Positions 52,901 through 61,308 of a stretch of 64,000 nt of DNA are shown in pieces (the first letter of the stretch is position 1; each line of letters starts with the position of its first letter). A program made the position numbers and the translations under genes. The stretch is from Tropicibacter sp. R16_0 (lineage in GTDB: Bacteria > Pseudomonadota > Alphaproteobacteria > Rhodobacterales > Rhodobacteraceae), in contig NZ_JAGHRE010000002.1 of the NCBI RefSeq assembly GCF_017743935.1, forward strand, positions 1-64,000. The letters are read 5' to 3'. The notes beneath the pieces were generated by a model. That model had not been told where the DNA came from. It did not search any database and saw only the letters and a program-made list of their open reading frames with translations.

Positions 52901-55615
52901 GATGGCTCGGACACGCTGTATGGTGGATCGGGGAATGACACGATCTCGACCGGTCCGGGCAACGACCAGGCCTTTGGTGGCGATGACCGCGACACCATCA
53001 TTGTTGTGGGACAGGACAGCCAGTTCGTCGACGGCAACGAAGGGGGCGACGACTTTGATACCCTGCGTGTCTTTGACCGCGCCGAGGTCGAATATGACCC
53101 AGACAATGGGGAAAATGGGGTTGTCTACTATCTGGACGCTGCAGGTGGTCGCACCGGTGTGACCACGACGTTTGTCAACATCGAGAACGTTGAGATCGTT
53201 GACCCGCAGCTTGACGGTGTTGTCGAAGGTGGCAGCGGCGACGATCTGATCGACGCGAGCTATCTGGGCGACCCCGAGGGCGACCGGATCGACAATTTCG
53301 ACAGCTTCGAGAACTTCCTAGATGAACCCATTGCCAGCCTGACGCCTTCGGACTTCTTCGAAGATCTGGGCGGCACGCCGCGCGGCGACCAGCGTGACGC
53401 GGTCGATGCGGGTGCAGGCAACGACACCGTCTATTCGGGTGCTGGCGATGATGTCGTCAAAGGCCGCGAAGGTGACGACCTGATCTTTGCAGGCATCGGT
53501 TTCGATGATGTCGAAGGGGGTGAAGGCAACGACACGATTGATGGCGGTGCCGGCAGCGACAAGCTCTATGGCAGCGAAGGTGACGACTCGCTGATCGGTG
53601 GCCTGGGTGGCGACACTCTGGTCGGCGGCGAAGGCAGCGACACGCTGGATGCGGGCCTGGGTGACAACTTTGTCGACGCGGGTGCAGGGGATGACCTTGT
53701 AACTGGCGAAGACGGCGACGATACGCTGAATGGTGGCGACGGTGCCGACACCATCCTTGCCGGTGGCGGGGACGACGTTGTCATCGCTTATGACCCGGCC
53801 TTTACCGGTGTTGCTTCGATCGGCCGTTCGCCGGACTCGATTGATGGTGGCGCGGGCAATGACCAGCTTGCTGGTGGTTCCGGCAACGACACCATTTTGG
53901 GTGGCACGGGTGACGATACGCTCTTTGGCGGCATCGGCTCGGACCAGCTCGAAGGTCAGGAAGGCAACGACGTCGTTTATGGCGACAGCGACATCAGCAT
54001 GGTCAAACCATCGGATTTCGCTGCAGCGCTGGCCATCGAACCGGGCAATGACACCATTCTTGGCGGTGCAGGTGAAGACACCCTGTATGGCGAAGAAGGC
54101 AATGATGTCATCCTGGGTGGCGAAGACGCCGACGTTGTCTTTGGCGGCGACGATCGCGACGTCATCGGCGCGGGCATCGGCGACACGATCGAAGGTGGCG
54201 AAGGCGGCGACGACTTTGACGTCCTGCTGGCACGCGGCCTGGCCGTTGTCGACTATGACGAAACCGACCCAACCGGTGAATCCGGTACCGTCACCTACTA
54301 CAACGAGGATCTGACGGTCGCAGGGACTGCCGAGTTCTCGGAAATCGAAAACGTCTATGTCATCGGTGCGCCGACAGCGACGTCGGCAACATCTGGCGAT
54401 GGTCCGGTGGTGACGGGTGTCGACGGTGTTGTCGAAGGTACAGCCGGTGATGATATCATTGACCTAGCCTATACCGGCGATCCCGAAGGCGACCGTGTGG
54501 ATGGTGACGATGCAGTTCCGCCCCTGGTGGATGAGCAGGACGTTATCATCGCCGGCGGCGGCAACGACAGCGTTCGCGGCGAACTGGACACCGATGTCAT
54601 CTTTGGCGGAACCGGCGACGATACCGTCTTTGGCAACGGCGGTGGCGATGCCATCGACGGTGGCGAAGGCAACGACGTGCTGGATGGCGGTGAAGGTCGT
54701 GACATTGTTGTCGGCGGTGACGGAGACGACACTCTGTCCGGCAGCAACGATGTTGCGGGCGACGGTGGCGACATTCTGTCGGGTCAGTTCGGCAACGACA
54801 GCTTTGTCAATGTCGGCCAGGGTGAGGTGATCATTGGTGGTGAAGACGCTGATGGTCTGGACAACGACATCCTTGATCTGACCGGTGCGGCCGAGGCCGT
54901 GAACCCGGGCGGGTCGCTGACGGTCGAGTTTGATCCGTCTGATGCCGAGGCCGGAACCGTTCGGTTCTTCAACGCTGATGGCGACGAAACCGGAACGACC
55001 GAGTTCAGCGAGATCGAACAGGTTATCGTACCCTGCTTCACGCCGGGCACCCTGATCGCTACGCCGAAAGGCGAGCGTCGGGTCGAGGATCTGAAGATCG
55101 GTGATCGTGTCATCACGCGCGACAACGGCATTCAGGAGATCAAGTGGCTGGGCACCAAGACCATGACCGGTCAGGAATTGGTCCGTGCCGAGCACCTGAA
55201 CCCGATCCTGATCCGCGAAGGCGCATTGGGTGGCGGTCTGCCCGAGCGGGACATGATGGTCAGCCCGAACCACCGCGTTCTGGTCGCCAACGACAAGACG
55301 GCGCTGTATTTCGAGGACCGCGAGGTTCTGGTGGCAGCCAAGTATCTGACCGGCCTTGAAGGGGTTGATGTGGTCGATGTCTCTTCGGTGACATACATCC
55401 ACTTCATGTTCGACCAGCACGAGGTTGTCCTGTCGGATGGCACATGGACCGAAAGCTTCCAGCCGGGCGATCATTCGCTGGCCGGCCTGGGCAACGCGCA
55501 GCGCAACGAAATCTTTGAGCTCTTCCCGGAGCTGAAAGAGCGCGAAGGTCTCGAAGGCTATGCGGCAGCACGCCGCTCGCTGAAGAAGCACGAAGCGCAT
55601 CTGCTGACGCACTGA
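49916..55615 (+). CDS. Giant RTX calcium-binding protein with C-terminal Hint domain
   Basis: The 1899-residue, very acidic protein has four parts: an N-terminal LamG/concanavalin-like domain (1-238), RTX repeat blocks of the GGxGxD type (239-1705) in four super-modules, a Hint autoprocessing domain starting at C1707 (CFTPGTLIATP, with SPNHRVL near 1783) and a C-terminal tail of about 60 residues. A distinct beta-rich insert (about 325-540) interrupts the first super-module. There is no signal peptide, consistent with type I secretion; no T1SS genes are present here. RTX blocks bind calcium outside the cell. The ATG at 49916 follows AAGGAGA. Function is unknown: surface adhesin, biofilm or processed effector are possible. 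Confidence 0.9.
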   Translation: MATNFDNPYLANVIGLWDFRPTAETNDTGLGDGIAQDGTPVGDPDFTAGWLFTNNSDTQRFDVDDGDDAPFDLNQGTIITEFRSFDTTDAGSETVVSRGVEDSNEETDGGEGTQTDSGFFEVRVTEDGAVEVYHRSGGTESLLSSSDGFVGGGDVIKVSYSWSESGVAVQVENLTQGTSETITGDTPGLTLDVTTAEEQSFTIGAREVTEDNFDQHFYGGIDYVAVLDEPVIGGGDGNGIVEGTNGDDIIDTDYDGDPDGDVVDGGDAPAPFDDPNEDVINGGPGNDSIDAGEGDDTVYAGGGDDTVNGEEGDDLLIGDGEATGLTGPSTRETFEWHLAPDPDDGGQVDDGDDLSGGFTQNTGSVDVTFSVTQASTGVDTEFQTQEQFVGNIDTNGPDASDTSAMESELNGQANTATYELDFSDDVENVSFRINDIDGDGQVQVLAYGPDGSQIPVVVSGGLGVTITDEDTVAGGDTATGDGGYANPDNSNYSVLVTIPGPVSRLTISHSQDGPNASEIDVTDVYFDVPLDDGSGGGGGPVDDGDDSLTGGEGDDTLIGQGGDDTLTGGDGNDSVDGGDGDDEIDTGGDDAANLPDRGFPSYQGLPEVPADPDVFNDRDTVDGGDGNDDISTGDDNDLVMGGAGSDTIDGGLDDDTISGGADDDLIIGSEGSDEITGDGGNDTIYGGLDPIFPDVLNITDDGSDGRDPDPEVTNGMDTLSGGEGNDLIMGQDDDDVLMGDEGDDTLDGGIDEDSIMGGVGNDEIIGGHGDDTLSGGDDRDTFLGGEGFDQIDGGAGGDDFDTLDLRGLGPVGIVYTSEDREDGVAVVGATGDVLVFEEIENILIDEPLSPDGIVEGTFGDDAIDINYDGDPNGDFVDNDDALLPGQVGDQDIIVGKTGDDTIDAGADSDYVFAGDGADAVSGEEGDDTILGQDGDDLLEGDAGDDLIQGGRGNDTLDAGRGDDIMRGGEGNDNLTGNPGDDLLYGDEGDDTVIGNDGSDTLYGGSGNDTISTGPGNDQAFGGDDRDTIIVVGQDSQFVDGNEGGDDFDTLRVFDRAEVEYDPDNGENGVVYYLDAAGGRTGVTTTFVNIENVEIVDPQLDGVVEGGSGDDLIDASYLGDPEGDRIDNFDSFENFLDEPIASLTPSDFFEDLGGTPRGDQRDAVDAGAGNDTVYSGAGDDVVKGREGDDLIFAGIGFDDVEGGEGNDTIDGGAGSDKLYGSEGDDSLIGGLGGDTLVGGEGSDTLDAGLGDNFVDAGAGDDLVTGEDGDDTLNGGDGADTILAGGGDDVVIAYDPAFTGVASIGRSPDSIDGGAGNDQLAGGSGNDTILGGTGDDTLFGGIGSDQLEGQEGNDVVYGDSDISMVKPSDFAAALAIEPGNDTILGGAGEDTLYGEEGNDVILGGEDADVVFGGDDRDVIGAGIGDTIEGGEGGDDFDVLLARGLAVVDYDETDPTGESGTVTYYNEDLTVAGTAEFSEIENVYVIGAPTATSATSGDGPVVTGVDGVVEGTAGDDIIDLAYTGDPEGDRVDGDDAVPPLVDEQDVIIAGGGNDSVRGELDTDVIFGGTGDDTVFGNGGGDAIDGGEGNDVLDGGEGRDIVVGGDGDDTLSGSNDVAGDGGDILSGQFGNDSFVNVGQGEVIIGGEDADGLDNDILDLTGAAEAVNPGGSLTVEFDPSDAEAGTVRFFNADGDETGTTEFSEIEQVIVPCFTPGTLIATPKGERRVEDLKIGDRVITRDNGIQEIKWLGTKTMTGQELVRAEHLNPILIREGALGGGLPERDMMVSPNHRVLVANDKTALYFEDREVLVAAKYLTGLEGVDVVDVSSVTYIHFMFDQHEVVLSDGTWTESFQPGDHSLAGLGNAQRNEIFELFPELKEREGLEGYAAARRSLKKHEAHLLTH
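50630..52447 (+). repeat. RTX super-module 1
   Basis: Residues 239-844 begin GIVEGTNGDDIID, continue with YDGDPDGDVVD and GGxGxD repeats, and end FEEIENILI. A beta-rich insert of about 215 residues splits it. It shares its opening and closing motifs with modules 2-4. Confidence 0.8.
52469..53197 (+). repeat. RTX super-module 2
   Basis: Residues 852-1094 begin GIVEGTFGDDAID and YDGDPNGDFVD and end FVNIENVEI. The penultimate EGGDDFDTL block precedes the closing strand. Confidence 0.8.
53216..54361 (+). repeat. RTX super-module 3
   Basis: Residues 1101-1482 begin GVVEGGSGDDLID and YLGDPEGDRID and end FSEIENVYV. It has the longest run of RTX nonapeptides after module 1. Confidence 0.8.
54425..55030 (+). 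repeat. RTX super-module 4
   Basis: Residues 1504-1705 begin GVVEGTAGDDIID and YTGDPEGDRVD and end FSEIEQVIV, immediately before the PCF sequence that opens the Hint domain. Confidence 0.8.
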
Positions 55616-55690
55616 AGCTGAAAATGGGGGCGCGTCCCGGCCGATCCGGGACGGCAGCCGCTCGCGTAGGTAGGGGGACGCGAGTGAGAG

Positions 55691-55718
55691 GACAGGGCGC
55701 TTTGCGCCCTGTCTTTGT
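55691..55718 (+). terminator. Intrinsic terminator after the RTX gene
   Basis: The 10-bp stem GACAGGGCGC (55691-55700) and GCGCCCTGTC (55704-55713) has the loop TTT and TTTGTGT after it. The preceding 55616-55690 holds two further hairpins (GTCCCGG/CCGGGAC and CTCGCGT/ACGCGAG). Confidence 0.85.
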
Positions 55719-55722
55719 GTGT

Positions 55723-56322
55723 TCAGGTTTGCTGTTTTGCGCGCCACTCGGCCCAGGCTTCCGGCGTGTCCAGATCCAACCGGGCGCGCTCACCCTCTAA
55801 TGGGATCAATTTGACCGTGTCCTTGTGGCGTTTGACGATGACTTGCGCGCCTTCATCGCCACTTAGGCCACGTAGTTCTTCGAACAAACTCCGATCAAAA
55901 GCGACCGGGTGGCCGGGTTTTCCGTCTTGTGTGGCACCGCGGTGGATATTGAAATCTTCATCCGTTTCAATGGAATGCGCGATCTTCTTGATGTCATTTG
56001 TCGTCAGTTCCGGCAGATCGGCAAGCAGGACGATCACCGCAGCAGCGTCCGGAGGCAGGTTTTGCACGGCCGTGCGCAGGCTGGCGTTCATCCCTTCGGC
56101 GGCGTCTGGCACGGGGACCTTCTGCACAGCCAGGCCGTCCAACGCTGCATATCTTTCGTGCGGCTCTGGCGGCAGCGCAACAATCACTGGCCCGGCGCCA
56201 AGCGCAATTTGTGCCGCACGGCGCAACAAGGGCATGCCGTCCTCTTGTTGCAACAGCTTGTCGGCACCGCGCATCCGGCGTGACTGACCTGCGGCCAAAA
56301 GAATGATGGGTATGGTGCTCAT
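55723..56322 (-). CDS. MobA-like nucleotidyltransferase
   Basis: The 199-residue protein is an NTP-transferase of the MobA/MocA type. It has the LLAAGQSRRMRGADKLL nucleotide/metal motif at 8-24 and the LLADLPELT aspartate motif near 95-103, with GKPGHPVAF and DLDTPEAW typical of molybdopterin cytidylyl- or guanylyltransferases. It would attach a nucleotide to the molybdenum cofactor of a xanthine-dehydrogenase-type enzyme, but no such enzyme is nearby. The start at 56322 begins the conserved fold. Confidence 0.85.
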   Translation of the reverse strand: MSTIPIILLAAGQSRRMRGADKLLQQEDGMPLLRRAAQIALGAGPVIVALPPEPHERYAALDGLAVQKVPVPDAAEGMNASLRTAVQNLPPDAAAVIVLLADLPELTTNDIKKIAHSIETDEDFNIHRGATQDGKPGHPVAFDRSLFEELRGLSGDEGAQVIVKRHKDTVKLIPLEGERARLDLDTPEAWAEWRAKQQT

Positions 56323-56353
56323 CCCGCTACCATGGCGCGGGATGAGCTGCTTG

Positions 56354-58771
56354 TCATCTGCGCATCCGCGCGCCGTCCGCGTCAAAAAGCGGCTCGGTGA
56401 GCACACGCGCCTTACGCATGTGACCCAGAATTTCAATCTCGACCTCCAGCCCGTCAACCACGCGGTCCGAGGGGAGGAAGCCCTGCGCGATCGACTTTTG
56501 CGCGTGGTGCGAATAGCCACCCGACGTGCAGAAGCCGACAACAGTACCGTCCAGCCAGATTGGTTCGTATGCGTTCACATCGGCATCTTCTGCGTCGACT
56601 TCGAATGCGACCAGCTTGCGTTCGGTCCCATTGGTCCGATCCGCCTCGGCAGCGGCGCGACCGATGAAGTCCACGTTCTTCTTGAAACTGATGAAGCGGT
56701 CCAGGCCTGTCTCTGCCGCGGTGTAGTCAGGTGAGAACTCGGACATCCACGAGCCAAAGAACTTGTCCAGCCGCAAGGACATCATGGCGCGCATGCCAAA
56801 AGGCGTCATGCCATGTGGCTGACCAGCCTCCCACAGGGTCCACCAGAGCTGTCGCTGGGACAGAAGATCACAGTAGATCTCGTACCCAAGATCGCCGGTA
56901 TAGCTGACCCGCTGGACGATGCAGTCGGTCATGCCAATCGTGACAGGGCGGACATCCATGAACCGCATGGTGGCGACATCGTCACGGGTGCAGGCCTGCA
57001 GAACCTCCAGAGCCTTGGGGCCGGCGATCTGGAACCCGTTGCGTTTGTCGCTGATGTTTTCGATTGTTACGGCGTGTTCCTTATGTTGCAGGAACCAGCG
57101 CATGTGGAACGCCTGGCTGCCGTAGGATGCGGTGAGCTGAAACTCCTCCTCGTTCAGGCAGGACACGGTGAAATCCCCGATCAGCTTGCCCTTGGGCGAC
57201 AGCATCGGCGTCAGGGACAGACGGCCAGGCTGCGGAATGCGACCGGCCATGATCTTGTCCAGCCAGGCGCGCGCATTTTTGCCCTTGATCAGGTATTTTC
57301 CAAAGTTGTGCACCTCGTTGATGCCCACGCCTTGGCGTACGGCACGCACTTCGCGCCCGGTTGCCTCAAATGCGTCCGAGCGGCGGAAAGACGGCGTTTC
57401 ATAGCCCGGCTCTTCCCCTTGCGCAAAATAGTTCGGCACCTCGAGCCCGTATTGCTGGCCCCAGACCGCGCCCAGATCGGTGAAGATATCATACATCGGC
57501 GTTGTGCGGTTGGGGCGCGCGGCAGGCAGTTCCTCGTTGGGGTAGGCGACAGAAAAGCGCTTTTGATAATTCTCGATCACCTTGGGGCGGGTGTAGCCGG
57601 GGCTGATCCAATCGCCAAAGCGGGCCACGTCCATGGCAAAGACATCGCGTTCGGGCTCGCCTTCGATCATCCACTGCGCCAGCGTCAGGCCAACGCCGCC
57701 GCCCTGGCTGAAGCCCGCCATGACACCGCAGGCGGACCAATAGTTCCGCACCCCGGGCACCGGGCCGACCAGTGGGTTGCCATCCGGGGCAAAGGTGAAG
57801 GGGCCGTGGATTACCGATTTGACACCGGCCTGGGCCAGCACGGGGAAGCGTTGATAGGCAAACTCGATGCTGTCGGTGATCTTGTCAAAATCATCGGGCA
57901 ACAATTCGTGCCCAAAGTTCCAAGGTGTGCCGTCAACCGCCCAGGGTTTGCAGGGTTGTTCATAGAACCCAATGCACAGCCCGCGCCCCTCTTGCCGAAG
58001 ATAGCTTTCACCTGCGGGGTCCATCACATGGGGGTGCTCACCGCCGGCGTCGATGATCGCTTCAATCTCAGGAATGTTGTCCGTGACCAGATACTGGTGC
58101 TCCATGGGGTGCAGCGGGAAATAGATGCCTGCCATCGCACCCACCTCACGCGCCCACAGGCCGCCGGCATTGACGATGTGTTCGGCGCGGATTGTGCCCT
58201 TGTCGGTAACCACGTCCCAGGTGCCATCGGCGCGCTGGTTGGTTTCCTTGACCATGCAGTGGGTTTCGATCGTCGCGCCGCCCATGCGCGCCGCCTTGGC
58301 ATAGGCGTGCGTGGTGCCCGAGGGATCCAGGTGACCGTCGAGCGGGTCGTACAATGCGCCGATGATGCCGTCTGTGTTGGTGACAGGGGCGATCTTCTTG
58401 ATCTCTTCGGGGCCGACGATTTCGGTTTCCAGCCCCATGAACCGATGCTTGGCGCGTTCGGCCAGCAGCATGTCGAACCGGTCCTGGTTGTCCGCCAGCG
58501 TCACGCCGCCCACATGGTGCAACCCACAGGACATGCCGGTGATCTCTTCCAGCTCTTTGTAGAGCCGAATGGTATAGCCCTGCAGCGCCGCCATGTTGGT
58601 GTCGCCGTTGAGCGTGTGAAAGCCGCCCGCCGCGTGCCAGGTCGAGCCCGAAGTCAGCTCTGAACGCTCCAGCAGCATCACATCGGACCAACCAAGCTTG
58701 GTCAGGTGATAGAGCACGGAACAGCCGACGACGCCGCCACCAATGACGGCCACACGGGTGGTGGTTTTCAT
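56354..58771 (-). CDS. FAD oxidoreductase with GcvT domain (dimethylglycine/sarcosine dehydrogenase-like)
   Basis: The 805-residue protein joins an N-terminal FAD-binding DAO domain (Rossmann GGGVVGCSVLYHL at 11-23; covalent-FAD-type HAAGGFHTL near 46) to a C-terminal GcvT-type folate-binding domain (about 430-800). This is the architecture of dimethylglycine and sarcosine dehydrogenases, which demethylate N-methylglycines and pass the one-carbon unit to tetrahydrofolate. It would serve the choline/glycine-betaine breakdown common in Roseobacters. The ATG at 58771 follows a ribosome site GGAGGAC. The exact N-methyl substrate is not determined. Confidence 0.9.
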   Translation of the reverse strand: MKTTTRVAVIGGGVVGCSVLYHLTKLGWSDVMLLERSELTSGSTWHAAGGFHTLNGDTNMAALQGYTIRLYKELEEITGMSCGLHHVGGVTLADNQDRFDMLLAERAKHRFMGLETEIVGPEEIKKIAPVTNTDGIIGALYDPLDGHLDPSGTTHAYAKAARMGGATIETHCMVKETNQRADGTWDVVTDKGTIRAEHIVNAGGLWAREVGAMAGIYFPLHPMEHQYLVTDNIPEIEAIIDAGGEHPHVMDPAGESYLRQEGRGLCIGFYEQPCKPWAVDGTPWNFGHELLPDDFDKITDSIEFAYQRFPVLAQAGVKSVIHGPFTFAPDGNPLVGPVPGVRNYWSACGVMAGFSQGGGVGLTLAQWMIEGEPERDVFAMDVARFGDWISPGYTRPKVIENYQKRFSVAYPNEELPAARPNRTTPMYDIFTDLGAVWGQQYGLEVPNYFAQGEEPGYETPSFRRSDAFEATGREVRAVRQGVGINEVHNFGKYLIKGKNARAWLDKIMAGRIPQPGRLSLTPMLSPKGKLIGDFTVSCLNEEEFQLTASYGSQAFHMRWFLQHKEHAVTIENISDKRNGFQIAGPKALEVLQACTRDDVATMRFMDVRPVTIGMTDCIVQRVSYTGDLGYEIYCDLLSQRQLWWTLWEAGQPHGMTPFGMRAMMSLRLDKFFGSWMSEFSPDYTAAETGLDRFISFKKNVDFIGRAAAEADRTNGTERKLVAFEVDAEDADVNAYEPIWLDGTVVGFCTSGGYSHHAQKSIAQGFLPSDRVVDGLEVEIEILGHMRKARVLTEPLFDADGARMRR

Positions 58772-58894
58772 GAAAGTCCTCCTTGAATTCGCCACCAGCC
58801 TTTCCTGAAACGGATGGAGTCTCAAATCCAAATCCGACAAGATGTGTCGCGAAAGGTCATTGTGAGGTCGCTGGCCGGTCCAGCCGGTAAACGA

Positions 58895-58998
58895 AACAGG
58901 CCCCGGGGGCAAATCGTGGTGCGCCCGGGGCCGTCTTCCCATCCAGTAGGAGGTGGGTGGGAATTCTTCGGCCAGAGTCCCATTGAAGAGGGGGACAA
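58895..58998 (-). ncRNA. Candidate structured RNA, three hairpins
   Basis: Three adjacent hairpins are visible: GGCCCCGGG (58899-58907) with CCCGGGGCC (58924-58932); TTCCCATCC (58936-58944) with GGGTGGGAA (58955-58963); GTCCC (58977-58981) with GGGAC (58992-58996). On the minus strand the loop of the second reads ACCTCCTACT, an anti-ribosome-site sequence, and the first is followed by TGTTTCGTTT, like a terminator. It could be a small RNA or a leader element of the flavoprotein gene. The strand is uncertain. Confidence 0.4.
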
Positions 58999-59100
58999 GA
59001 ACACACTAAGTACCAAGTCTGACCGCCCCAGAGGGCTGATTGTCTAATGCTACGAAAACAAACTGCTCTGAGGTGATCCAATTCCACCTTGAGAGCCGAG

Positions 59101-59940
59101 ATGAAGAAAGACGAGAATCGCGAATATCGAGTTTTGCTCACGAATGGAAAGGTCGTGTATTTCACGTTCCGTGAACTGCGGGGCTTTATTCTAAGCCCAA
59201 ACGTCCTTTGTTTGTGCGCCATCTTACTCGTAGTCATGACATCAGGGCATCCATACCTGTTTCCGACTCTGCCTGACGTTACATCGCGTCTGTTTTATTG
59301 GATATTGGGTATCTTCTTGTATCTGCTGTTGGTTTTGCCCTGGGGTGAACGGGTGCTGAAGATATGGCAGAGCCGCTTTGCAGCGCCCATGCCGCTGCTT
59401 CTGGCGACCGCGCCGCTCATCGGTATGCTCAGCGTGTTTATGGAGCTCATGCCAGAAGTCTTTGGTTCGGTTGTTCCCGCTCGGGGCGAGTCGTTGAATG
59501 TGCTGGGAATGGTCAGAAACATCATCGTCGCACATGTGTGCGAGATGATCGCCTTTCTCTGGCTGTTGCCCTTGTCCCGAACTGCCGAACCAATCGCCGA
59601 TGTGTCCAATGACGCCGATGATGCAGCTCAGTTTGTCAGGATCGCGGGGCGCAGCCTGCCATTGGACAGCGTGCGGTGTGTGCGCAACGAAGAGCATTAC
59701 CTGGTGGTCAAGACAACCATGGGAACCTTGCGATTGCGGGCGCGGATGAACGATTTGCTGATGCAGGTGTCGGACGATGACGGCATTCAGGCACATCGCT
59801 CGTTCTGGGTTTCGACCGAAGAGGCGCTTGAGCTGCGAGGCACAACAATCATGACACGTTCGGGCTGCGTCATTCCTGTGTCACGCTATCGGATGAAAGC
59901 CGTGCGCGCCTGGTGCGAGCGGCACGGCAAACCACATTAA
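59101..59940 (+). CDS. Membrane-bound LytTR-type regulator
   Basis: The 279-residue protein has about four transmembrane helices in its N-terminal half (around 28-50, 60-80, 95-115, 135-155) and a C-terminal LytTR DNA-binding domain (about 185-275, CVRNEEHYLVVKT and AHRSFWVSTEEALE). A membrane-embedded LytTR protein could couple a membrane signal to transcription; LytTR domains bind DNA in other bacteria. The ATG at 59101 follows GAGAGCCGAG; an upstream TTG is less likely. It converges with the CorC gene, with stops overlapping. Confidence 0.85.
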   Translation: MKKDENREYRVLLTNGKVVYFTFRELRGFILSPNVLCLCAILLVVMTSGHPYLFPTLPDVTSRLFYWILGIFLYLLLVLPWGERVLKIWQSRFAAPMPLLLATAPLIGMLSVFMELMPEVFGSVVPARGESLNVLGMVRNIIVAHVCEMIAFLWLLPLSRTAEPIADVSNDADDAAQFVRIAGRSLPLDSVRCVRNEEHYLVVKTTMGTLRLRARMNDLLMQVSDDDGIQAHRSFWVSTEEALELRGTTIMTRSGCVIPVSRYRMKAVRAWCERHGKPH

Positions 59941-61244
59941 AGCGGGCGGATCTTCAGCTCTGTGAGCCGATTGCCTTCGCGCGCGGTCACCTCGAACCGA
60001 AAGCCGTGGAATGAAAACACCTGACCCACGGTCGGGATCATCTGCGCCTCGTGGATCACCAGACCAGCCACGGTGTTTGCTTCGTCATCGGGCAGGGTCC
60101 AATCCGTTGCTCGGTTCAGGTCACGGATCGTCATGGCACCTTCGACCAGATACTGACCGTCCGAGGTGGTTTCGATCTGCTCTTCTTCGGCAATGTCGAA
60201 CTCGTCGGCAATCTCGCCCACGATCTCTTCCAGAATATCTTCGAGTGTGATCAGACCCTGAAGTGAGCCGTATTCATCCACCACCAGGGCAAAGTGACCA
60301 CGCATACGCAGGAACTCGCGCATCTGGTCATCAAGCGTGGTTGTTTCCGGTACGAAATACGGCGGGTTGGCAACAGCTGCGATGTCAAATTCCTTGAGCC
60401 GACTGGCTGCCCCTTCGGCACCGCCCACTTGAGCGTACATGGACCGGAACAGGTCCTTGGCATGCACCAGGCCGATGATGTTTTCGGGCTCGTCACGATA
60501 GACGGGCAGGCGGGTGTGCGGGCTTTCCAGACACTGCTGCAAAATGTCCTCGGGCGCGGCATCGGCATCGATCATCTCGATCTTTGATCGGTGCAACATG
60601 ATCTCTTCGACCGTGCGGTCACTCAGATCCAATGCGCCAAGGATGCGATCGCGATCCTCTTTTTCGACCACCCCTTCAGAGTGGCCCAATTGCAGGGCGC
60701 CCGCGATCTCTTCGCGTACGGCCAGCATATGACTGTCAGGGTCGACCTTGACCCCAAAAAGGCCAAGCACCCCGCGCACCAGCACGCGCACAACACCCAC
60801 GATGGGCGAAAATAGGGTGACAAGAACGCTGATCACCGGGGCCACGGCAGCAGCGGCTTTCTCGGCGTTGATGATGGCATATGTTTTGGGCAATACCTCG
60901 GCAAAGACCAGAACCAGCAGGGTCATCACCAAGGTTGCCAGGGCCACGCCGCTTTCCCCGAAGAGGCGCGTAAAGAGCGCCGTGGCGAGCGAGGCGGCGA
61001 GGATGTTGACCAGGTTGTTGCCCAGAAGAACCGAGCCGATCAAGCGCTCGTTGTCCTCGGTGATGTCCAGGGCCTTTTGCGCCCCGCGCGAGCCCTTGTC
61101 GGCCTGCGCACGCAGCTTGCCTCGGGATGAGGCTGTCAGAGCGGTTTCCGAACCGGAGAAAAAGCCAGATAAAACAAGCAGTAAGAGGATCGAGCCTGCG
61201 CTGATCCAGAATGCGCCGTCGATCACGGTAGGGGTCGGGTCCAT
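59937..61244 (-). CDS. Hemolysin-C/CorC-like CNNM-CBS protein
   Basis: The 435-residue protein has a DUF21/CNNM membrane domain (about 10-190, four helices), a tandem CBS module (about 205-335, adenosine-nucleotide sensor) and a C-terminal CorC_HlyC domain (about 345-432). The family is linked to magnesium and cobalt transport or homeostasis; the old hemolysin name is historical. It lies 64 bases downstream of xerD on the same strand. Confidence 0.9.
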   Translation of the reverse strand: MDPTPTVIDGAFWISAGSILLLLVLSGFFSGSETALTASSRGKLRAQADKGSRGAQKALDITEDNERLIGSVLLGNNLVNILAASLATALFTRLFGESGVALATLVMTLLVLVFAEVLPKTYAIINAEKAAAAVAPVISVLVTLFSPIVGVVRVLVRGVLGLFGVKVDPDSHMLAVREEIAGALQLGHSEGVVEKEDRDRILGALDLSDRTVEEIMLHRSKIEMIDADAAPEDILQQCLESPHTRLPVYRDEPENIIGLVHAKDLFRSMYAQVGGAEGAASRLKEFDIAAVANPPYFVPETTTLDDQMREFLRMRGHFALVVDEYGSLQGLITLEDILEEIVGEIADEFDIAEEEQIETTSDGQYLVEGAMTIRDLNRATDWTLPDDEANTVAGLVIHEAQMIPTVGQVFSFHGFRFEVTAREGNRLTELKIRPL

Positions 61245-61308
61245 TGGTCCTTTGGGTATCCTTGATGCTCATCCCGTTATGGGGATGGTAGGGTGCGCAA
61301 TCAAGGGG

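Noticed and set aside
50630-55030. Tandem short repeats that might suggest a CRISPR array
   Set aside because: The repeats are in frame, variable in length and encode GGxGxD nonapeptides; there are no unique spacers of constant length.
56813-58663. Plus-strand open frame opposite the flavoprotein gene
   Set aside because: The reverse-strand gene has complete FAD and GcvT domains; the opposite frame has no motif and the histidine/glycine bias of an antisense frame.
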